Source: Gymnothorax reevesii (taxonomy: Eukaryota; Chordata; Actinopteri; Anguilliformes; Muraenidae). From it: a DNA stretch of 64,000 nucleotides. Shown one piece after another: positions 57,101-61,603 of the stretch. A program made the translations under genes and the position numbers. Where the stretch lies: contig CM056577.1 in the NCBI GenBank assembly GCA_029721435.1, positions 113,334,219-113,398,218 of the forward strand, read 5' to 3'. The first letter of the stretch is position 1; each line of letters starts with the position of its first letter. The notes under the pieces are model-generated. The model ran no database searches. It was not told where the DNA came from and saw only the letters and a program-made list of their open reading frames with translations.

Positions 57101-59263
57101 CTCTTCTGTGCTCTCCTCCCACAGCTCCTGCCGTTTTAACGTCTGGCTACGGGGCTCTTTGGTTGGTACATCTGAATGCTCCTGCATGGCTCCCGGTCCG
57201 ACCTGGTTGAACTGTACGGCAGCCACCATCTCCCGGAGTTTATCCTCCAATTCAGAGACTTTATGGTGAAGAGCAGCCGCCTCTGCCTGGGTCTCCTTCA
57301 CTTGCAGTCTACATCGCTTCAGCTCCGAATCCTTCTCCTCCACAGACGTCTCCAGCTCTTCAATCTTTGTGCTCAGGTTGGCCATTCTATAGCCAGCACT
57401 TTCCTCCAAGGCCTGAACTTGAGCCTGCATGACGACGCACTCCGCAGTCTTCTCCTGAAAGGCTTTTTCCAACTGGTTCCACTTGTTCTTTTGCCCTTCA
57501 TCCACCTCCCTGGATGCCACTTCCTGTAAGGACTTGTATTTCTCCAATAAGGAACTGTGACTGGCCTGTAATGTGGTCAATTCCTCAGTCAGCTGTTTCA
57601 TCTTATGCTTGAGTTCATCAAAATCCTCACTGGTGAGGTGGACTTCCTCCCTCGCCTGGGTGTCTAAGTGCTGTGTGTCATGAAGGTGCTCATCTGATGC
57701 TTTGTGTGCAATCATTAAAAGCTCCTGTTGGAGCTTTTCAATGACATCGTTCAACTGATCAATTTCCTCTTCACTGTTCTTTTTCAAGCGCTCCTGTTCG
57801 CCCTTCATGCACTCGACCTGGGATTCAAACTCCCTCAATAACTCATTTTTATCCTCGAGTGCCTGAAACGCATGCCGAGATCAACAAAAAGATACTTAAG
57901 ATGCGTGTCATAGTAACACTGCAATAGCAGACAGACATTGATAAATGTTTTCTGAAGTTCTGCAGCTAATATTTTATTTTATCCAATTAATGTATTACCC
58001 AGAATTATTTTTTGAGGGAGCCCACCAATTCAAACAATAAATCACACTGGCTACTCTTTATCCCCAAACAAGAACCATAACAAAAACTAGGCTTATGTCG
58101 TCGGAGGCGACGGCTTGGGGTATATCCCCGAACGCCCCCAATCCTCCAATTCCCCAATCCTTAAATAGACTTTCATTTGAACTTAATTTCAAGTCAATCA
58201 GACAAATGGTTCTGAAGATATGGCCAAAATGGTAATTTTCCATCACAAAGCGCCACCTGGGGGCAAAATACTGAACCATACAGGTATGATGTCATCATGT
58301 GACTGGTTGTCATGACCTTGCAGTTGCACATAGTTTTATGTCAATTGGGCAAATGGTTCCAAAGATATGGCAAAAACGGTGAATTTTATGTGACAAAGCT
58401 CCACCTTGTGTCAAAATTTTGAACCAAACAGGTATAATGGACACATCCTCAGGTCATGACCTTTCATTTGCACTTGATTTGAGGTCAATCGGACAAATAT
58501 TTCCAGAGATATGATAAAAACAGTGATTTTTCCATTTTTGGCCCCTGGTGGCCAATCTAGAAATTGTAAATTGTCCAAAATCGAATCAGATCTTCCTCTT
58601 TATGATATTAACTTATATGCAAAACATGAAATTTCTAATTGAAATATTACTGAAGTTATCACGTTAACACGTAGGGCGGCGCAGCGGCGGCGGTCGGACC
58701 AAAAACCATAATTATGGTACCATTCCTTGCACCAAAACAAATGCACCCCAAGATGTTTCAGTAGTTTAAGATATTTAGAGAAGTCTATCAAAAGCAAAGA
58801 TTACTAGCCTCACAATTTATAACAACTAATAAGAACTGAATCACTGACACCTACTGTAGATAACTTACTGCTGACAACAACACTTGGTTTGTAAAGGTGA
58901 GGCATTTGCGAAAGTCTGAGTAGATAGCAGAATCACAAACAGCACTTGGTGCAAACAATATTCGGCTGAAGGCCAGTGTAAACATTAACCCATACGTAAA
59001 CCACTAGCCAAATATATTGACAAATATTTCCATGTGATTTGGCACCCTAAAACTTCTGGACAGATGAGCCAGGCCTGATTCGGGGCGCAGAGAAAGACAC
59101 GCAGAGCTACCTTGAGCAGTTCTCCCTTGTGCTGCAGGTCCTGCTGCTGAGAGCTCAGCTCCTTGTTCTGTATCTCCAGCTGCATCTGGAGCTGCTGCAC
59201 CTCCTCGCTCTTGTTCTCCAGCTCCTCTCTGAACTGCTCCAGCTGCTCCTCCAGGTTGCTGAT
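24118..59263 (-). CDS. akap9: A-kinase anchoring protein 9, C-terminal half (22 exons)
   Basis: AKAP9 (AKAP450/CG-NAP) is a giant scaffold at the centrosome and cis-Golgi that anchors PKA and other signalling enzymes and supports microtubule nucleation. Twenty-two minus-strand exons, all with AG acceptors and GT donors except one GC donor, join in phase to 2056 codons ending in TAA. Long stretches agree with my memory of human AKAP9: HRESE/DWRAELLQAVQQVF, ELAQTKLELESTLKAQHKHL, KKSRELQWAFEKEK, SLTERLLRQNAELTG, and the PACT domain block SESFRKALIYQKKYLLLLLG. Nearly all of it is heptad-rich coiled coil. Exon 51781-53607 carries a four-fold tandem expansion. The 5' half lies beyond 64000. The first exon here starts in phase 0, and about 4.7 kb of intron follows it to the window edge. 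Confidence 0.95.
24524..24627 (-). CDS. akap9: akap9 exon u (104 bases)
   Basis: It encodes (S)LTCSHLQNYDPDRALSDYI and then RLEALQRRLGSVQS, matching human 'ACSQLQNYDPDRALTDYITR'. Donor TCAG/GTAAGT. Phase 2 to 1. The acceptor is ambiguous: four AGs lie close together, and only the one at 24628-24629 keeps the frame with exon t. An acceptor at 24638 would add a conserved-looking Thr-Gly-Ser but would need a different upstream phase or a missed micro-exon. Confidence 0.82.
25470..26217. mobile_element. Unit-array element 1: four 156-bp units with inverted ends
   Basis: TTGTCCCCCGCC at 25470 is matched by GGCGGGGGACAA at the right end, giving inverted termini. Inside, the core GTGTGACCTTGAGAATGGCG starts near 25524, 25680, 25836 and 25992, an exact 156-bp period. 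The right end contains ACGGACGGACGGACGG and a GC-rich hairpin (CCCGCCGC with GCGGCGGG). No conserved protein; the minus-strand frame (143 codons) is a product of the period being divisible by three. Confidence 0.75.
26220..27153. mobile_element. Unit-array element 2: five 156-bp units
   Basis: Cores GTGTGACCTTGAAAATGTCG recur near 26303, 26459, 26615, 26771 and 26927, with perfect 156-bp spacing. The right end repeats ACGGACGGA and the terminal GGCGGGGGACAA twice. The left edge is unclear. Units within this element resemble one another more than those of element 1, so each array was homogenised separately. Confidence 0.75.
27154..28509. other. akap9 intron remainder, no feature recognised
   Basis: AT-rich. 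An A run at about 27881-27898 follows short frames without similarity. Confidence 0.4.
28510..28615 (-). CDS. akap9: akap9 exon t (106 bases)
   Basis: Acceptor TTGATATCAG, donor GCGAG/GTAATG. Phase 1 to 2. It encodes (A)IEERRGSPYLHPGNVDGYG and then SSRGLTGRDSA. The other two frames have stops, which fixes the phase. Weakly conserved serine/glycine-rich tail. Confidence 0.75.
28616..30113. other. akap9 intron, no feature recognised
   Basis: AT-rich intronic DNA. A 72-codon minus-strand frame at 29606-29824 has no recognised similarity and lacks a matching splice pattern. Confidence 0.45.
30114..30205 (-). CDS. akap9: akap9 exon s (92 bases), end of PACT domain
   Basis: Acceptor TCCTTCACAG, donor ATGG/GTAAGG. 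Phase 2 to 1. It encodes (R)MRYLVKRWYKTTEAGSSSS, matching 'MKFLVRRWHRVTG'. Confidence 0.92.
30765..30965 (-). pseudogene. Tc1-like transposase fragment
   Basis: GTGGGGCCACCTTTAGCTTT, then TTTTTGGCCAAGATATTCTG and TCCAAAAGAATCTTTGG match, in reverse orientation, the N-terminal part of a common teleost Tc1-like transposase gene. Only about 200 bases remain and no ends are visible. Confidence 0.55.
31127..31600. repeat. Minisatellite, 12 units of 38 or 40 bp
   Basis: GGCCCTGTCC starts at 31163, 31203, 31241, 31281, 31321, 31361, 31401, 31439, 31477, 31515, 31553 and 31591, so spacings are 40,38,40,40,40,40,38,38,38,38,38. The two forms differ by an AT dinucleotide (GTCTATGTC versus GTCTGTC). 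All three plus-strand frames stay open through it, but the array sits in an akap9 intron on the opposite strand and is not considered coding. Confidence 0.92.
31827..31858. repeat. (AAAT)n microsatellite
   Basis: About seven AAAT/TAAA units. Confidence 0.9.
32151..32380 (-). CDS. akap9: akap9 exon r (230 bases), PACT domain
   Basis: Acceptor CTTTTTCCAG, donor TCCAG/GTAAAC. Phase 0 to 2. It encodes RIYVKYLRSESFRKALIYQK, then KYLLLLLGSFQDCE and RPRGFTRFRSAARVFIALS. This is the core of the PACT (pericentrin-AKAP450 centrosomal targeting) domain, which in the family drives centrosome localisation and binds calmodulin. Confidence 0.97.
32690..33120. mobile_element. Candidate non-autonomous DNA element
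   Basis: Words such as TTTGGTCCGCTTT, GGACCAAAC, GAACCAAAG and GGTGTGAA(A/)TT occur in both orientations through the block, as in subterminal repeats of teleost MITEs. Exact ends and target duplication were not resolved. Confidence 0.35.
33309..33443. repeat. Foldback element made of four short palindromes
   Basis: Outer arms AGATTGTGAAACCAG and the complement at 33429-33443 (TGATTTCACAATCCT) pair. Inside are palindromes at 33321-33339 (GTCATTTCACAAAATGAC), 33351-33366 (CCATTTCATAAAATGG), 33381-33401 and 33411-33431, spaced about 30 bases apart. Confidence 0.75.
33580..33780 (-). CDS. akap9: akap9 exon q (67 codons)
   Basis: Acceptor TTACCTGCAG, donor AAG/GTCTGT. Phase 0 to 0. It encodes GWNRERMQLEKHLRQAEAEV and RLRGKIRADSLWDF, matching human 'VWNREKLTLQKSLKRAEAEV'. 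Confidence 0.93.
33781..35039. other. akap9 intron, no feature recognised
   Basis: No bounded repeat or exon-like frame was identified. Confidence 0.4.
35040..35172. mobile_element. Foldback MITE hairpin
   Basis: Two arms of about 62 bases, for example ACATTCAAAGTCGATGCG and its complement CGCATCGACTTTGAATGT, meet around 35105-35112. The outer ends CTTTCACACCGGAC and GTCCAGTGTGAAAG also pair. An almost complete hairpin with a tiny loop. Confidence 0.85.
35173..36023. other. akap9 intron, no feature recognised
   Basis: Contains A/T homopolymer runs near 35761-35774. No gene. Confidence 0.4.
36024..36206 (-). CDS. akap9: akap9 exon p (61 codons)
   Basis: Acceptor TTTCCACAG, donor AAT/GTAAGT. 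Phase 0 to 0. It encodes SGSSNSLTERLLRQNAELTG and then LTEEKNDLRNSLVRLEKELR, almost identical to the family consensus. Confidence 0.95.
36814..36922 (-). CDS. akap9: akap9 exon o (109 bases)
   Basis: Acceptor TGTTCACAG, donor CAG/GTAAGT. Phase 2 to 0. It encodes (R)ASAEELDSEGLAWLQNSVQ and then QLQQAPALTPAFQ. Corresponds to human 'ADDEDFIWVQENIDEIILQLQ'. Confidence 0.82.
37410..37621 (-). CDS. akap9: akap9 exon n (212 bases)
   Basis: Acceptor CCTCACCTCAG, donor GGAAG/GTAATC. Phase 0 to 2. It encodes SLLKTEGEFSRLSEDGAFQE and DTAIEQLHHIATKIKTM, less conserved but in the right place and phase. Confidence 0.82.
37671..38059. mobile_element. hAT-type MITE, 389 bp, with target duplication
   Basis: Ends TAGGGATG and CATCCCTA are inverted, with AATTAATCGAT and ATCGATTAA just inside. 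The flanks CTACAGAC (37663-37670) and CTTCAGAC (38060-38067) form an 8-bp duplication with one mismatch. No coding capacity. It lies between akap9 exons m and n. Confidence 0.82.
38370..39017 (-). CDS. akap9: akap9 exon m (216 codons)
   Basis: Acceptor GTGTCCAG, donor ATG/GTGAGT. Phase 0 to 0. A long GC-rich Glu/Gln/Leu coil: DMRLLLLEEQKKVAQLSEAV, then EQGRISELQVQLESAQA, then ERALERERELHSQ. Matches human 'EEQGRNLELQVLLESEKV' and 'LDRERELHAQ'. Its base composition (much higher GC than neighbours) generates several overlapping spurious frames. Confidence 0.93.
39165..39700. repeat. Three diverged tandem units of about 170 bp with CAGACAGACAGA tracts
   Basis: Each unit has an ACAGACAGAC/GGACGGACG tract, then AAAAGGCACATCTACACA-like, then AAATATTGAATGGTTTAGGA-like sequence (from about 39190, 39360 and 39545). 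The GGACGGACGA tract recalls the ends of the 156-bp unit elements at 25-27 kb. Confidence 0.65.
39894..39939 (-). other. Cryptic or alternative akap9 exon candidate
   Basis: Between akap9 exons l and m, a 46-base segment is framed by AAACGCAG and CGGCAG/GTTAAG. One frame reads YGGPMERLSPRSSRQ. Its length is not a multiple of three, and inclusion would shift exon m and meet a stop within about 20 codons, so if spliced in it would act as a poison exon. It may equally be chance. Confidence 0.25.
39940..41339. other. akap9 intron, no feature recognised
   Basis: AT-rich with a short GC-richer stretch at 41010-41070. No support for a gene. Confidence 0.35.
41340..41500. mobile_element. hAT-like terminal fragment
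   Basis: The right edge, read on the complement, begins CAGGGCCGCTTTAATTCATG and continues GGGCTTACCTGGGCTGAAGC, a terminus seen in teleost hAT elements. The opposite end was not found. Confidence 0.4.
41570..41720 (-). CDS. akap9: akap9 exon l (151 bases)
   Basis: Acceptor TGATTTACAG, donor GAG/GTAATA. Phase 2 to 0. It encodes (R)NEVTEKAAEVDCLNNKL and DEQKKSRELQWAFEKEK, a clear AKAP9 signature. Confidence 0.92.
41860..42573. mobile_element. hAT-like element, 714 bp, non-autonomous
   Basis: The left end CAGTGGTTCTCAAACTCGGC and the right end (complement CAGTGGTCCTCGTTCCTGGC) match, with GGCGCCCCAC paired further in. CAGTGGTTCTCAA is a classic hAT (Charlie-like) terminus. No target duplication was recognised and no transposase is present. 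Confidence 0.7.
42574..43274. other. akap9 intron, no feature recognised
   Basis: No bounded repeat or reading frame that I can support. Confidence 0.35.
43275..43626. mobile_element. piggyBac-like MITE flanked by TTAA
   Basis: TTAA at 43275 and 43623 flank perfect inverted ends: AGGTGCACTATGCAA on the left and TTGCATAGTGCACCT on the right. The TTAA target and MITE length of about 345 bases fit a piggyBac-type non-autonomous element. Confidence 0.82.
43804..44331 (+). mobile_element. Internally deleted Tc1/mariner element
   Basis: The left end TACAGTACTGCGCAAAGGTC and right end CTTTTGCACAGTCCTGTA are inverted and flanked by TA. The interior keeps the last part of a transposase (CCCTGATCTCAACTACAAGG, 'GCTGTCTGGGAATAC') and little else. 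It ends 63 bases from the GC donor of exon k. Confidence 0.8.
44395..44575 (-). CDS. akap9: akap9 exon k (181 bases) with a GC splice donor
   Basis: Acceptor TTCCCCTCAG. Phase 1 to 2. It encodes GVAEQQPVLEKHAGVSLNPE and then ELAQTKLELESTLKAQHKHL. The exon ends CTGAG followed by GCAAGG at 44394, a strong GC-AG donor. Joining at this point restores the conserved 'R.EV' junction in the next exon, while the nearest GT would not. Confidence 0.9.
44669..44789 (-). CDS. akap9: akap9 exon j (121 bases)
   Basis: Acceptor CGCTGACAG, donor GCCG/GTACAG. Phase 0 to 1. It encodes EAQQREAMEVLQKADRDSLL and TEITQLKAQLQQLQLNPRIA, matching human 'AMECLQKADRRSLLSEI'. Confidence 0.88.
44790..45681. other. akap9 intron, no feature recognised
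   Basis: No bounded repeat or exon-like frame apart from the short G run. Confidence 0.35.
44945..44968. repeat. Short G/A-rich run
   Basis: A run of nine G after GAAGTAAA. Minor low-complexity tract. Confidence 0.6.
45682..46172. mobile_element. Long foldback element, arms about 150 bp
   Basis: The left arm begins ACTCAGCGCCATTAAAAATG, then CACAGGTGAGGTATG; the right arm ends with the complement CATACCTCACCTGTG and TTTTTAATGGCGCTGAGT. Further pairs include TATTGCTTTTCCAGT with ACTGGAAAAGCAATA and CACCATGTG with CACATGGTG. The spacer is about 190 bases. Confidence 0.85.
46173..47694. other. akap9 intron, no feature recognised
   Basis: Frames at 46265-46624 are open but without recognised similarity. 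Confidence 0.35.
47695..48063. repeat. Two tandem units of about 170 bp
   Basis: The pattern 'GGAAATAGAATATGCTCCAG ... GGACTACCATCTACCAT ... CCAAATTTTG ... TTCATAACTTTTTGA' recurs as 'GGAATACAATATATGTTCCA ... GGACTACCACCTATCAT ... CCAAATTTTG ... TTCATAACTTCTTGA'. It ends with ACAGACAAACGAAAAGACAA, the same kind of tail as other unit-array repeats here. Confidence 0.65.
48231..48413 (-). CDS. akap9: akap9 exon i (61 codons)
   Basis: Acceptor ATGTCCGCAG, donor CAG/GTACTG. Phase 0 to 0. It encodes KDWRAELLQAVQQVFAAERS and TSDAVICLNQLEQKLSEQ, an AKAP9/pericentrin-family block. Confidence 0.93.
48709..49112. mobile_element. Foldback MITE, about 400 bp
   Basis: The left arm (GCCACACTTTATTTGAAGTA, GCTCATAAAGGCTTTATAC, CATACATAAGCAAAT, CTTTGTAAAGG, CACATCCTTCTTCA) is matched in order by complements in the right arm, ending AAAGTGTGACC. 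Each arm is about 150 bases. Confidence 0.85.
49113..50195. other. akap9 intron, no feature recognised
   Basis: AT-rich, no supported feature. Confidence 0.4.
50196..50399 (-). CDS. akap9: akap9 exon h (68 codons)
   Basis: Acceptor TTATATAG, donor GAA/GTATTG. Phase 0 to 0. It encodes SLLREVHQEGMQVLSLSE and then DKLKGLISTMQIHRESE, matching human 'LLRAVHNEGMQVLSLTE' and 'LKDLITKMQLQREAE'. Confidence 0.93.
50643..50767 (-). CDS. akap9: akap9 exon g (125 bases)
   Basis: Acceptor CCCCACAG, donor AAG/GTGTGA. Phase 1 to 0. It encodes (D)SGSDWSQQTSGDPVVLHQ and ends in LLPDRIK. SDSGSDW followed by a spacer and ...KIK is the AKAP9 order. Confidence 0.85.
51081..51141 (-). CDS. akap9: akap9 exon f (61 bases)
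   Basis: Acceptor TCTTCACAG, donor AGTG/GTAAGG. Phase 0 to 1. It encodes AASPRLEHIPAAQFKDGSMS plus the first base of Asp. The split Asp is completed by the next exon to give the conserved DSGSDW, which confirms the junction. Confidence 0.85.
51142..51780. other. akap9 intron with faint unit-type repeat
   Basis: A T run at about 51180-51192 and a diffuse block near 51480-51700 with phrases like TTCACAGAGTTACGGAGTTAT and GTGACCTTCACCATGACC, similar in style to the other intronic unit arrays. No gene. Confidence 0.35.
51781..53607 (-). CDS. akap9: akap9 exon e (609 codons) with four tandem modules
   Basis: Acceptor CACGTAG, donor GAG/GTCAGT. Phase 0 to 0. After a 32-codon lead there are four head-to-tail modules starting at 53511, 53106, 52707 and 52302. 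The first three are 135, 133 and 135 codons long, and the last runs into the conserved tail (LHAAEIMDMEARHI then EECRALRAVIKDLYDSE). Each module has a coil (ELNSYREQNDKLQEEL then SIAKLQEELAQM), a basic Ser/Thr-rich linker (GRNTSQMD.TAGTDR), a TQT/VQT motif pair and an acidic SEYTEKIGQMQ helix. In human AKAP9 I recall only one such module, ending 'LHAAEILDMESRH'. Confidence 0.93.
51904..52302 (-). repeat. akap9 module repeat 4 (about 133 codons)
   Basis: Begins ELNSYREQNDKLHAELDIKE. QT motifs are the weak IPQT (52042-52053) and EVQTI (VQT at 52006-52014). Leads into the conserved LHAAEIMDMEARHI tail, so this copy is most likely the ancestral end of the array. Confidence 0.9.
52303..52707 (-). 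repeat. akap9 module repeat 3 (135 codons)
   Basis: Begins EVKRYREQNDKLQEELHVRD. QT motifs are the weaker AAQT (52447-52458) and GVQTS (VQT at 52411-52419). Confidence 0.9.
52708..53106 (-). repeat. akap9 module repeat 2 (133 codons)
   Basis: Begins ELNSFRERNDKLQEELQVRD. QT motifs are TTQT (52846-52857) and GVQTS (VQT at 52810-52818). Ends VISEYTERIGHMQERHDE. Confidence 0.9.
53107..53511 (-). repeat. akap9 module repeat 1 (135 codons)
   Basis: Begins ELSSYREKNDKLQEELQVRD. QT motifs are TTQT (53251-53262) and EVQTT (VQT at 53215-53223). This copy has the most divergent acidic end (AQVKHEDTEKVREAQ). Confidence 0.9.
53608..54855. other. akap9 intron, no feature recognised
   Basis: No supported feature. 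Confidence 0.4.
54856..54900 (-). CDS. akap9: akap9 exon d (15 codons)
   Basis: A small exon framed by CTTTGTCCAG and CAG/GTAAGC. Phase 0 to 0. It encodes GRDATILQLKGELHQ, which aligns with the VRDVSIAKLQEEL part of the repeat module downstream. With exon c it forms a partial fifth module. Confidence 0.8.
55333..55860 (+). pseudogene. Decayed Tc1-like transposase, C-terminal part
   Basis: With frameshifts, the plus strand reads as a Tc1-type catalytic domain: 'SGHQPDISATGSLSK', a relic of 'PDLNPIEMLW.DL' (HHLNPTEMLRQDV, near 55570-55600), then KPSLVAKFKLSSKEERGRGG, 'SNQRCLLAIPAAKGSTT'. No ends are visible. Confidence 0.65.
56204..56341 (-). CDS. akap9: akap9 exon c (46 codons), duplicate of the start of exon e
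   Basis: Acceptor TTTACGCAG, donor CAG/GTACTT. Phase 0 to 0. It encodes ASVTANEDDPAASADLLQEL and then ELSSYRERNNKLQEDLQ. The first residues, the overall order and the acceptor position mirror the first 49 codons of exon e (ASVRGPSVTEKDPAAASRLL then ELSSYREKNDKLQEELQ), so the two exons are paralogous copies. Confidence 0.88.
56813..57862 (-). CDS. akap9: akap9 exon b (350 codons)
   Basis: Acceptor GCGTTTCAG at 57863 and donor AAA/GTATGT at 56812. Phase 0 to 0. It encodes ALEDKNELLREFESQVECM, then EEEIDQLNDVIEKLQQEL, then a long charged coil ending in SQTSLLPIK. The 'EEIEQLNEVIEKLQQEL' block is an AKAP9 signature. Relative to human, it appears to follow exon a directly, without the segment I recall between them. 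Confidence 0.93.
58055..58715. repeat. Unit array, three units of about 150 bp, with GC-rich end
   Basis: Units share 'CATTTGAACTTAATTTCAAG / CAGTTGCACATAGTTTTATG / CATTTGCACTTGATTTGAGG' followed by 'GTCAATCAGACAAATGGTTC ... GATATGGCCAAAA ... CCACCTG'. The right end has GGGCGGCGCAGCGGCGGCGG and GTCGGACC, and the left GTCGGAGGCGACGG. Confidence 0.65.
58716..59110. other. akap9 intron between exons a and b, no extra exon seen
   Basis: Inspected for the AKAP9 segment expected between exons a and b. No heptad-rich frame with splice sites was found. Confidence 0.45.
59111..59263 (-). CDS. akap9: akap9 exon a (51 codons)
   Basis: Starts after TGCCTCAG and ends at AAG/GTAGCT. Phase 0 to 0. It encodes coiled coil beginning ISNLEEQLEQFREELENK and QMQLEIQNKE, closely matching the AKAP9 segment 'EEVQQLHMQLEIQKKE'. 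The reading frame extends a little upstream but the acceptor marks the true start. Confidence 0.88.
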
Positions 59264-60129
59264 CTGAGGCAGGCGCAACAGTGTCATGTCAGCCATATCA
59301 ACGACTTCACGAGAAGCGAATCGGGATGAATCAGAGTAAAAGACTTTTTACACAAATATTCTAAACAGGGGCACAATACTTGAGAAAAAATATCCTGTCA
59401 CGTTTCATTTTATAAAAGTTTACCACAGAAAAACAATGTTTAAATTAAATGCATTCATTTGGCGAAGGTGACAGGGAATTAATTTCATAAGCTCTTGAAC
59501 ATGCGCTTTCTCTCCTTCAAGGTCTAAGATGTAATGATTAGACATATCACTTCAAGTTATGAGATAAAAATCTGATTTGTAATCTTTGGAGATCACAATA
59601 AACAGTTCACTCTACACACTGTATACTCCATAATACAGGAATAATCAAGCAGTCATCCCAGGTTAATGACACATGCTACTGGGCTCATTTACAGTTAGTA
59701 GATGAGCACTGGTGAAAGAAAGATGTAAAAACAAACAAGACTCAATGGCCAATTGGACATACGGCATGCTTAATGGAAAAGGAAACACTAGCTCTTACCC
59801 AGAAAAAGTACAATCTTCTTGTTCCATAAATATTTTTCGTGAATTTTTGCAATTTTTATGTATCGCGTAATCAAACCGCAAACCTCTGAAATACAACTAT
59901 TAGCACAAGTTCATGAAAGCTGCCATTCCGTATATTTTAGCCAATCCAAAAATACTTAATCTGCAATGTCCCAAATGTTTTGACATGCTTGGAGACCAGG
60001 GAACCAGCTGATCTATATGAAGTGTATATAAGTTAGTCTTGGTCATCTCTTGAGCTGCGACTTAATTTTACACCGAAAGATCAAGGTCTGATGTTACCAA
60101 TCATTATAAGAACCTGAGTGAAAAAATCC
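59264..60129. other. akap9 intron, no feature recognised
   Basis: AT-rich intron upstream of exon a. Confidence 0.4.
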
Positions 60130-60330
60130 ATCGTAATGTCTCTGTGTGCGGCAGTTGGTTGCTCCAACAAAATGGAAAACTCTGACCTAACCATGGGCAT
60201 AAGCTTATGTAGCAGGCCGAAGGAGGGCCCGGGCGGGGACTTGAACCTCCCGACCCCCGGGTAAGAGTCATGCGCGCTGAACACATCGCCAAAGAGCCAG
60301 GCTCGTTGGCAAGGTAGCCAGGGCATGTAC
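60130..60330 (-). mobile_element. Candidate tRNA-derived SINE
   Basis: The minus strand has CTCTTTGGCGATGTG (A-box-like) and GGAGGTTCAAGTCCCCG (B-box-like, T-arm-like pairing) about 45 bases apart, in a GC-rich head over AT-rich surroundings. It cannot be a functional tRNA, as the acceptor stem does not pair. Confidence 0.5.
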
Positions 60331-60379
60331 TTATTAGGAGACAGTTCCAGTGACAGGACCCTTCAACTGTCACACTCAC

Positions 60380-60399
60380 ACCAGTGGCTTAGCCAGAAC
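60380..60399. mobile_element. Possible hAT terminus
   Basis: CAGTGGCTTAGCCAGAAC resembles hAT ends of the CAGTGGCGTAGCCAG type. No partner end was identified. Confidence 0.3.
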
Positions 60400-60929
60400 A
60401 GAAATTTTCTGGGGCCCAGAACATTCCTTTACAATAATTATTATTCCTGGCTTGTTCTCAATCATTTTCCTTAATTAACCATTTTTCCAATTATGATAAT
60501 AATCCATTGGCAACCGAAGTCACGGTTTCTCTCTCCATGTGATCGATTGGCGACTAAATAATTCCCTGCTACCTTTTTCGCACATCAGGTGATTTAACTT
60601 GCACTTCATGATCGTTTAAATTGTTTAAACGAAATAAAAGCCCATTTGAAATGTCTTCATGCAAATTCATGGCTTCTAACCCCTGAGAAAGGAAACACGC
60701 GAGAAGTCCGGAGTCATGTTACTCGTAGTGAAATCTACCGTAGCACATGTAAAACTGAAAAACTTCCATGCACAAGGACTTCAATTCCACGTGAGAATCT
60801 CTTAAATACACGTTGATTGAATAATGTCTGATCCGCGTACAAATGAAATATCGCCGTTCAATCTTGGTACATCGTGGGTTGATTAAAAATAGGACCAAGG
60901 GTCCTGTACCTTACAGGCAAGCAATGTTA
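60400..60929. other. akap9 intron, no feature recognised
   Basis: No supported feature. Confidence 0.35.
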
Positions 60930-61603
60930 TAGTGATGATGCAAGTTATTAAAATTTCATGTGAAGTTTGATATTTGAATCAATGAAAATCAATGTCAAGG
61001 TCACTAAATAAAATTTAACATACATTTATAAGACCTCCTGTACAAATGCAATCCTAAACTCTGAAGCAGTTTTGGTGATACAAGTAATTGAAAATTCAAT
61101 ATGTCAATAGCGAGGTTTAAAGATCACACAAGGTCAAGTTGAGGTCAGCCAATGGACTTCATATATGACTTTGTAAATGTCTCAATACAAACCCTGGCTC
61201 AATCTGTGACCATTTTGGTGATACAGGTCATTGTACTTTCACTGTCGAGTTTGACCCTCTGGTCTCTGACAGTCAGGTTGAATGTCACCAAATGAAAGTT
61301 CATATCTGACTTCCTAGATGCCAGAAACACAAACTTAGGCTCCATCTGTGACCATTTTAGTGACACAAGTCATTGAATTTTCACAAGGTCACATTTGACC
61401 TCTGAGGGTCAATACGAAGGTCACCAAGTAAAAGTTCATATTGTTAGCCTAATAGCATGGTTGACCAAGTCATATTTGAACATTTTTGGAAAACAAGAAA
61501 AAAAAAACAGTTTTTAGCAAGCAAATTGTTTTTTTTTTTTTTTGACATAGCAACAATAAGTCAAAAAAATGACATAGGCAATTATGCTATGAGGCTAATG
61601 ATA

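Noticed and set aside
60225..60310. tRNA gene on the minus strand
   Set aside because: Promoter boxes resemble a tRNA, but acceptor and anticodon stems do not pair well. Better explained as a SINE head.
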